From: Treponema sp.
GTDB lineage: Bacteria; Spirochaetota; Spirochaetia; Treponematales; Treponemataceae
Length of the DNA: 64,000 nt
NCBI GenBank assembly: GCA_016293495.1
Contig: JAEDED010000004.1
Coordinates: 1-64,000 of the forward strand
Direction of reading: 5' to 3'
The notes under the pieces were generated by a model. It worked only from the letters and a program-made list of their open reading frames with translations, ran no database searches and had not been told where the DNA came from. The position numbers and the translations under genes were made by a program. Shown piece by piece: positions 58,622-64,000 of this stretch (its first letter is position 1; every line of letters starts with the position of its first letter).

Positions 58622-59766
58622 ATTTTAAATCCTTGTTGAACAGCTTTTACTAATTTTGATTTCAGCATTGTATTTTCTTTTCTTACCTGAGTAAGTTCAT
58701 ACTGCTGAGTTTTTATTGTTTCAATTAATTCTCCGGTTGTAAGTGCACCGCATCCAAGAAGGTCCTGAATGTCTCCCATCTTGAGTTCAAAATCTTCTTC
58801 TGCTTCTTCCTGAGCAACATCAAAGGAATCTGAAGTTGAATCGTAAGTCGGTGTAAATTCATCACCAAAGTTTACAGTTTCTGAAGCGAGAACTTTTTCT
58901 GCAATTCTGTAAATTGCCTGAGAAAGAATGCACTGTGGTTTATAAATGATAATTGGAAGTCTGCTTGAAAGCGCTTTGTCTTCCAGGGAATCTCTGTAGA
59001 GAACGCCAAGGTGTTCAATATTAAGTCCCAGATACTGATTACATGAAGTTCTGATTCTCTGTGCACGGTCTGCATCTTTAGGATCTTCAATCATGTTCAT
59101 GATGAGGCGAGGCTTGAACAGCTTGAGATTGTTTTCAAATTTTGCAGCGCTTACAGGATCGACTTTTGCAATTTCTTCGATAAGCTTTGGAACATAAAGT
59201 CTCTGCAGAGTTGTCGAATCCTGTTTAAGTTTTGTAAGCATTTTTGCCGCATCAGTTGAAGGTTTAAATGTGGAATGCATAAGTCTGAACACTGCATTCT
59301 TGAGAAAAAGATATCCATTTAAAGTTGCTGTAACTGTCGGCGCTGAAACAACAATTCCCTGAGGAGAAAGCAGGAATAAATCCAGAATGATCTGATGAGT
59401 GCCGGCACCAAGGTCGATTACCAGGTAATCACAGTCAACGTTTTTGAATGCCTTGATGAGTTTGTTTTTCTGTGGTGCTTTCAAAGTTGAAAGGCCAGGA
59501 ATTTCTGAATCGCCGGCAATAAAATACAGGTTAGGGTAATCAGTTTTAACAATGATATCATTGAAATCGCCGTGACCTGTCAGCCAGGTTCCAAGTCCCT
59601 GTTTGGGTGACTGAACGCCAAGAACAAGGTGAAGGTTCGAAGCACCTAAGTCGAGATCAGCTAATACTACTTTTTTTCCGCTCTGACCAAGAGCAATTGC
59701 GAGGTTTGCGGACAAAAGGCTCTTACCGACACCGCCTTTTCCGCTGGCAACTGGAATTATTTGCAT
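58618..59766 (-). CDS. MinD/ParA-like P-loop ATPase with C-terminal coiled coil
   Basis: A 382-residue ATPase. VASGKGGVGKSLLSANLA carries the deviant Walker A Lys of the MinD/ParA/FlhG group, and VVLADLDLGASN and YLVIDLGAGTHQ are the following switch motifs. The C-terminal ~120 residues add an acidic linker and a short coiled coil (IKTQQYELTQVRKENTMLKS). The ATG at 59766 is chosen because it opens the P-loop domain and sits seven bases after a TATAAT box; the frame extends 17 codons further upstream. It could position flagella or other structures, but no direct evidence exists. Confidence 0.85.
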   Translation of the reverse strand: MQIIPVASGKGGVGKSLLSANLAIALGQSGKKVVLADLDLGASNLHLVLGVQSPKQGLGTWLTGHGDFNDIIVKTDYPNLYFIAGDSEIPGLSTLKAPQKNKLIKAFKNVDCDYLVIDLGAGTHQIILDLFLLSPQGIVVSAPTVTATLNGYLFLKNAVFRLMHSTFKPSTDAAKMLTKLKQDSTTLQRLYVPKLIEEIAKVDPVSAAKFENNLKLFKPRLIMNMIEDPKDADRAQRIRTSCNQYLGLNIEHLGVLYRDSLEDKALSSRLPIIIYKPQCILSQAIYRIAEKVLASETVNFGDEFTPTYDSTSDSFDVAQEEAEEDFELKMGDIQDLLGCGALTTGELIETIKTQQYELTQVRKENTMLKSKLVKAVQQGFKI

Positions 59767-59773
59767 AACCGTA

Positions 59774-59803
59774 ATTATACCATAAATAGAGAAAAATTCA
59801 CAA
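59774..59803 (-). promoter_or_regulatory. promoter of the MinD-like gene, leaderless geometry
   Basis: On the minus strand TTGTGA, an 18-nt spacer and TGG-TATAAT (extended, perfect -10) end seven bases before the ATG at 59766. There is no Shine-Dalgarno sequence. Confidence 0.65.
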
Positions 59804-59949
59804 TAACGACTGTTCAAACCGTAATTGTTTATATGTTACTTGCTGTAACTTTAACAAATCATTATTTTTTTTCTATTGAAAACGCAAAATGTTTAGACTA
59901 AAATAGAACAGTGCTTGTTTGCACTGCCGATACGGTATTTTGGAGCATT

Positions 59950-61428
59950 ATGAAATTAGGTATTTTTAAATCAAAATTTGCAACTCTTATAATTGCATTC
60001 ACAGGTTTCTTTCTTTCTGCAGGCTGTGCCCAGTCTCAGAAACAATCATTAGTTGACGATAGTCAGTATCTGAGAAACTTTTTTACAATTTATAATTATG
60101 TCCAGCAGTTCTATGTTGAAGAAGTTGATGCAAAAACTCTTTACGAAGGCGCTCTTAAGGGAATGATGGAATCTCTCGGAGATCCATACACTGTATATCT
60201 TGACGTTCAGGATATGCGCGGCCTTTCTGATACAACAAGCGGAAACTTCTACGGAGTAGGACTTTCTATTTCAAAACCAAATAAAAATACAGCAGAGAAA
60301 CCAGCTTATGTTGACGTAGTTTCACCAATTGAAAACTCACCTGGATTTAAAGTCGGCATTCAGTCTGGCGACAAAATCATTGAAATCAACGGAGAACCTA
60401 CAGCTCCAATGAGCATGGAAGATGTCCTTTCAAAACTTCGTGGTCCTCGCGGCGAAGGAGTTGAAGTAACTATCCTCCGCGGAAAAACTGTAACTTTCAA
60501 AAAAGTAATCATCCGCGATCTTATTCAAGTTCCAACAATTGAATATTGTAAAATCGGAAATATCGGTTACATGCGTCTCATTCAGTTTACTCCTGATTCA
60601 GCACCTGGAGTTGAAAAGGCAATCAAGTCTTTTGAAGAAGATGGCGGCTACGATGGATTAATCATTGACCTTCGAAATAATCCGGGCGGACTTCTCGACA
60701 GCGCAGTTAAGGTTGCTGACAAGTTTATTGATTCAGGCGTAATCGTTTCTACAAAGAGCCGTATTTCAACAGAAAATAAATCTTTCTCGGCAACTAAGAA
60801 AGCAACAATCGTTAAAAAAGGAACTCCAATTGTAGTTCTTATCAACAGAGGTTCTGCAAGTGCTTCAGAAATTCTTTCTGGTGCTCTTAAAGATTATCAT
60901 GTTGCATATCTTGTAGGTGAAAGAACATACGGTAAAGGATCAGTTCAGCAGGTAATTCCGCTCATTGAAAAAGACGGAACTAAAGACGGTGTAAAACTTA
61001 CTGTTGCACGTTATTACTCTCCGACAGACTGTAATATCGACAAAATCGGAATTCCACCGGACAGAGAAATCAAGGACGGAGAATATTCTGATGAAGAAAC
61101 AAAAGCCTTTATCAAAATGACAGAAGACCGCGTAATTGAAAAATATGTAGAAGCTCATCCGAATATGACAGAAGCAGATATTTCAAAATATGCAGACGAA
61201 TTGAATGCAGAATACAAAATTAATAAGCGTCTTCTCCGCCGTTTGATTCGTGTTGAAACACGCCGTACAAAATCTATGCTCAAGTACGATCTTGATTATG
61301 ACATTCAGCTTGTAGAAGCTCTTAAGATCGTAAAGGCAAAAGATTTCAAGGAACTTGTTGCTTCAACAAAGAGCCTCGAAGACCTTCAGGCAGAAGCTGA
61401 AAAAAACGAAACTGCAGAGAATAATTAA
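59950..61428 (+). CDS. S41 family C-terminal processing peptidase, lipoprotein
   Basis: A 492-residue exported protease. A lipoprotein signal ends LSAGC, and then come a PDZ domain (about 85-175; GVGLSISK to IIEINGEP) and an S41 catalytic core with Ser in GSASASEILSGAL and Lys in YGKGSVQQ. Such Ctp/Prc proteases trim or degrade periplasmic proteins. The ATG at 59950 has GGAG five bases upstream; an upstream frame from 59911 lacks one. A helical C-terminal region of about 120 residues follows. rsmE starts three bases after the stop. Confidence 0.93.
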   Translation: MKLGIFKSKFATLIIAFTGFFLSAGCAQSQKQSLVDDSQYLRNFFTIYNYVQQFYVEEVDAKTLYEGALKGMMESLGDPYTVYLDVQDMRGLSDTTSGNFYGVGLSISKPNKNTAEKPAYVDVVSPIENSPGFKVGIQSGDKIIEINGEPTAPMSMEDVLSKLRGPRGEGVEVTILRGKTVTFKKVIIRDLIQVPTIEYCKIGNIGYMRLIQFTPDSAPGVEKAIKSFEEDGGYDGLIIDLRNNPGGLLDSAVKVADKFIDSGVIVSTKSRISTENKSFSATKKATIVKKGTPIVVLINRGSASASEILSGALKDYHVAYLVGERTYGKGSVQQVIPLIEKDGTKDGVKLTVARYYSPTDCNIDKIGIPPDREIKDGEYSDEETKAFIKMTEDRVIEKYVEAHPNMTEADISKYADELNAEYKINKRLLRRLIRVETRRTKSMLKYDLDYDIQLVEALKIVKAKDFKELVASTKSLEDLQAEAEKNETAENN

Positions 61429-61431
61429 TCC

Positions 61432-62250
61432 ATGCGTCAGTTTGTTGTAGATACAGAACCAGACTCAAAGGGAATGATTTACATTTCCGGCAAAGATTTT
61501 AAATATATCCGTCAGGTTCTGCGTCTTAATGTCGGAGATATGATTAAAGTTGCGTGCAAAGGAAATTCCTTTGATACAACTTTATGTGTGATAGATGAAA
61601 GTAAAAAGAAAATTGCACTTCAGGTTTGTGACGTACAGCCTGAAGAAAACTTGAGTAAACCATCAGATCCTGACAAGATTCAATTCTGGCTTTTGCAGTT
61701 TATTCCAAAGCCACAGAAGATGGAACTTATCGTAAGGCAGGCAGTAGAAAACGGAACAGCTGTAATTATTCCCGTTGTCGGAGAGTTTACTCAGAAAGGT
61801 TCTGAAAATATTCTCAGTAAAAAATCAGAACGAATTGACCGCATCATAAAAGAAGCAAGACAGCAGAGCGGCTCGCCTGTTGAAACAAAAGTTCTAGAAC
61901 CGGTTTCGCTTAAAGAAGCACTTAAAATCATTGCAGAAAAAGAATCAGAAGTCAAAGCAGAAAATAAAAGTTCTGTAAAAATTTCTCTATATGAACGGAA
62001 TGAAGATTCTGTTACAATACATGAAGCAGTTTCAAATGCTGCTTCAGAAAACAAAACTGGTTTTGCAGTTGCCGCAATCGGCTGCGAAGGCGGAATCAGT
62101 CCGGAAGAAATTAACTTGCTTAAAGAGTCCGGTTTTAGTACAGTACATTTTGATGTTAATATATTGCGCTGCGAAACAGCCAGTCTTTACGGAATGGCCG
62201 CTCTGCAGACCACAGTATTGGAGTTTAAAAAATGGCAATTGAAAGAATAA
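61432..62250 (+). CDS. rsmE: 16S rRNA (uracil1498-N3)-methyltransferase
   Basis: A 272-residue SPOUT-fold enzyme that methylates U1498 of 16S rRNA. LLQFIPKPQKMELIVRQAVENG and RIDRIIKEARQQSG are family blocks. The SAM-binding knot is IGCEGGISPEE, where Cys replaces the usual Pro, and ILRCETASLYGMAAL matches the common ILRTETA. It is coupled to the protease gene upstream and overlaps the next gene by 19 bases. Confidence 0.92.
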   Translation: MRQFVVDTEPDSKGMIYISGKDFKYIRQVLRLNVGDMIKVACKGNSFDTTLCVIDESKKKIALQVCDVQPEENLSKPSDPDKIQFWLLQFIPKPQKMELIVRQAVENGTAVIIPVVGEFTQKGSENILSKKSERIDRIIKEARQQSGSPVETKVLEPVSLKEALKIIAEKESEVKAENKSSVKISLYERNEDSVTIHEAVSNAASENKTGFAVAAIGCEGGISPEEINLLKESGFSTVHFDVNILRCETASLYGMAALQTTVLEFKKWQLKE

Positions 62251-62969
62251 AAGTATTAGGCGTTCCCGTAGACGTATGCAGTTCGGAAGATTTTGAAAAT
62301 GAAATCATGGAACTCCTTGCACGCTCAGGAGCAAAACAGATTGTGTTCCTTTCGGTATGGGGTCTTTTAAAAGCCAGAGGAAAGAACAATTTTGCAGAAT
62401 GTGTTGAAAATGCTGATCTGGTTCTTCCTGTTTCAAAAAGTATCATAAAAGGAGCTGCCTTTTTACAGAAAAAAGTTCCTTCAAGATATAATATGTTTAC
62501 AACTGTCATCAACCTTTTATCAATTCTTGATTCACATCTTAAGACTCTTTACATGCTTGGCGGACGAAAAAAAGTTTTGCAGAAATCGCGTAATAATGTA
62601 AAAAAAACATTTCCTAACCTGAACATTGTCGGTTGTTATGTAGGCTACTATCCGCGCAGCATGGAAGACAATATCATTCAGGCTATCTATAAAGCATCAC
62701 CATCAATGGTTCTTGTTTCAGACGGAATCAAAGAAAAAGAATGCTGGGCATACAACAGACGCAACAGATTCTCAAACAGCATTTTTGTTTATTACAAAGA
62801 TGCATTCGGAATTTTTTCTGAACATACAAAGAGAGTCAAGGAAACTACCTTTGAAAAAGGCCTTGAAATCTTCCAGGAAATATTAAGAAATCCGTTAAAA
62901 ATTTTCTTGATTTTCCCATTCTTGTATTATAAACTTTTATTAGTCTGGTATAGGGTATTTAAGAAATAA
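62232..62969 (+). CDS. WecG/TagA/CpsF family glycosyltransferase
   Basis: A 245-residue protein matching the WecG/TagA family over LLARSGAKQIVFLSVWGLLKA, ADLVLPVSKSI, the Rossmann-like TLYMLGGRKKVLQ and NIVGCYVGYYP. Members transfer N-acetylmannosamine-type sugars to lipid-linked acceptors at the membrane. The C-terminus is basic and hydrophobic (FPFLYYKLLLVWYRVFKK) and probably binds the membrane. The start overlaps rsmE by 19 bases. The exact sugar is unknown. Confidence 0.85.
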   Translation: MAIERIKVLGVPVDVCSSEDFENEIMELLARSGAKQIVFLSVWGLLKARGKNNFAECVENADLVLPVSKSIIKGAAFLQKKVPSRYNMFTTVINLLSILDSHLKTLYMLGGRKKVLQKSRNNVKKTFPNLNIVGCYVGYYPRSMEDNIIQAIYKASPSMVLVSDGIKEKECWAYNRRNRFSNSIFVYYKDAFGIFSEHTKRVKETTFEKGLEIFQEILRNPLKIFLIFPFLYYKLLLVWYRVFKK

Positions 62970-62980
62970 CTCGTACAAAA

Positions 62981-64000
62981 TTGAAAAAAGTTAAATTAGC
63001 ATTATTACATGAAAATCCTGAACTAGCAGCTTTGGTAAACTATTCAAGTAAAAAAGACTGTCAGTTTTTTTATTCGCCTCATTCATCTGCAAAAGAAATT
63101 CCTTCTGATGCGCTTGTTCTAGAATCTTCGACTGATCTGTTTAGAAAACAAAGTCCTGATAAATCATTCCAGAATTCCATGACCTGTTCATCAGAGATGG
63201 TGATAAATACTTCTTTGCAAAGCCTTGAAAAAAATGATAATACAAAGACTGATTCAATCTGTGACAAGAAAACAGAATTTATTGTAGATCAGAAGGTTCA
63301 TGCAGACAAAAACTTTTCTGCCGTTATCGGAAATTCCGAAGCTATCAGAAAAGTCAAAAGAGAACTTTATTTTGTAAGTGATAAAGAATGCAAGGTGCTG
63401 TTCTGTGGAGAAAGCGGTACTGGAAAATCAATGCTCGCCCGCATTCTTCATCAGATCAGTCTTAGAAAAGATTATAAATATGTAAGTGTTAATATCGGTG
63501 CCTTGCCTAAGGAATTGATAGAATCAACTTTGTTCGGAACAGTGAAGGGTGCCTTTACTGATGCCAGGGATAAGAAAGGACTTATTCACCTTGCAGAACA
63601 CGGAACAATTTTTCTTGATGAAATCGGAGAAATGCCGCTGTCGTGTCAGACAAAACTTCTGCATACATTGGATGACGGTTCGTTCAGAAAAGTCGGAAGT
63701 GAAGTTGAAGAAAAAACAGATGCAAGATTTATTTTTGCTACAAATGCAAACCTTAAAGAGCTTGTAAAGAACAAACTGTTCCGTGAAGATTTATACTGGC
63801 GGATTGCAGAATTTGTAATCAATGTTCCACCGGTAAGGACAAGAGAAGAGGATTCAGTTCTCATAGCAGAAAGAATGCTTCAGGAAATAAACGAAAAGAA
63901 CAGAAAGCATTATCTTCTGACAGATTCTGCAAAAGATAAACTCATGACGCATAAGTGGCCAGGCAATATCCGCGAAATAAAATCCTGCATTAATATTGCG
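62981..64000 (+). CDS. sigma-54-dependent transcriptional activator, 5' part
   Basis: The open frame runs to the window end (340 codons). The TTG at 62981 is the most likely start; the frame closes upstream at 62960 and no ATG precedes residue 66. Residues 1-110 are Ser/Lys-rich and lack a receiver domain. An AAA+ domain follows with Walker A GESGTGKS (near 143), the sigma-54 contact loop GAFTDA (190-195, canonical GAFTGA), Walker B GTIFLDEIGEMP and an arginine-finger region. The C-terminal HTH lies outside the window. No Shine-Dalgarno sequence is visible. Confidence 0.85.
   Translation, partial: MKKVKLALLHENPELAALVNYSSKKDCQFFYSPHSSAKEIPSDALVLESSTDLFRKQSPDKSFQNSMTCSSEMVINTSLQSLEKNDNTKTDSICDKKTEFIVDQKVHADKNFSAVIGNSEAIRKVKRELYFVSDKECKVLFCGESGTGKSMLARILHQISLRKDYKYVSVNIGALPKELIESTLFGTVKGAFTDARDKKGLIHLAEHGTIFLDEIGEMPLSCQTKLLHTLDDGSFRKVGSEVEEKTDARFIFATNANLKELVKNKLFREDLYWRIAEFVINVPPVRTREEDSVLIAERMLQEINEKNRKHYLLTDSAKDKLMTHKWPGNIREIKSCINIA

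Overview
The window looks like an ordinary chromosomal stretch of a host-associated treponeme (Spirochaetota, genus Treponema or a close relative). The DNA is AT-rich. Several proteins carry spirochaete-style lipoprotein signals, and there are class III cyclase/FecR modules, a PEGA lipoprotein, an NlpC/P60 surface protein, HD-GYP signalling and many treponeme-type hypothetical proteins. The genus is inferred from gene content and protein flavour; no rRNA gene is present to confirm it. I saw no tRNA, rRNA, CRISPR array, insertion sequence or phage gene.

Layout. 1-5 kb: 3' part of carB, a PIN-toxin/XRE-antitoxin pair bracketed by two copies of a short dispersed repeat, a PlsC-type acyltransferase and a YitT membrane protein. 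5-13.5 kb: Na+/alanine symporter, EIIC-like permease, HtrA protease, PEGA lipoprotein, family 2 glycosidase and MATE transporter. 13.6-20.1 kb (minus strand): Bax-inhibitor-1 protein, CrtI-like oxidoreductase, then a four-gene Gld-like ABC/auxiliary operon. 20-23 kb: anchored extracytoplasmic protein plus HD-GYP phosphodiesterase. 23-30.5 kb: ilvC, an unusual radical SAM protein, cimA, an orphan amino-acid ABC ATPase and folA; ilvC and cimA together imply the citramalate route to isoleucine. 30.5-37.7 kb: TraB/GumN protein, SGNH esterase, lipoprotein, NlpC/P60 protein, an acyl-CoA ligase carrying a histone-H1-like tail, and pyrE.

37.8-49.3 kb is a signalling and lipid block. One class III cyclase homologue has lost catalytic residues and is coupled to a FecR-like protein. 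A second cyclase, with a CHASE2 sensor and intact residues, lies divergent to a secreted protein, an outer-membrane barrel and another FecR protein. fabD, fabG and fabZ are interleaved with these. 49-56 kb: hypothetical proteins, a methyltransferase and a complete TolC/HlyD/MacB-type export operon. 56-64 kb: tyrS, lgt and a MinD/ParA-like ATPase (minus strand), then an S41 protease, rsmE, a WecG-type glycosyltransferase and the start of a sigma-54 activator cut by the window end.

The observations I consider most worth following are: (1) a repeated promoter geometry in which a -10-like hexamer ends 6-7 nt before an ATG that has no Shine-Dalgarno sequence, suggesting many leaderless mRNAs; (2) the in-frame fusion of an acyl-CoA ligase to a Lys/Ala-rich histone-like tail that has its own internal ribosome binding site and ATG; (3) a probable pseudo-cyclase paired with FecR; (4) a CX4CX2C radical SAM protein; and (5) the duplicated 3' end of fabZ. 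All functional calls are from motif reading; no database search was run.
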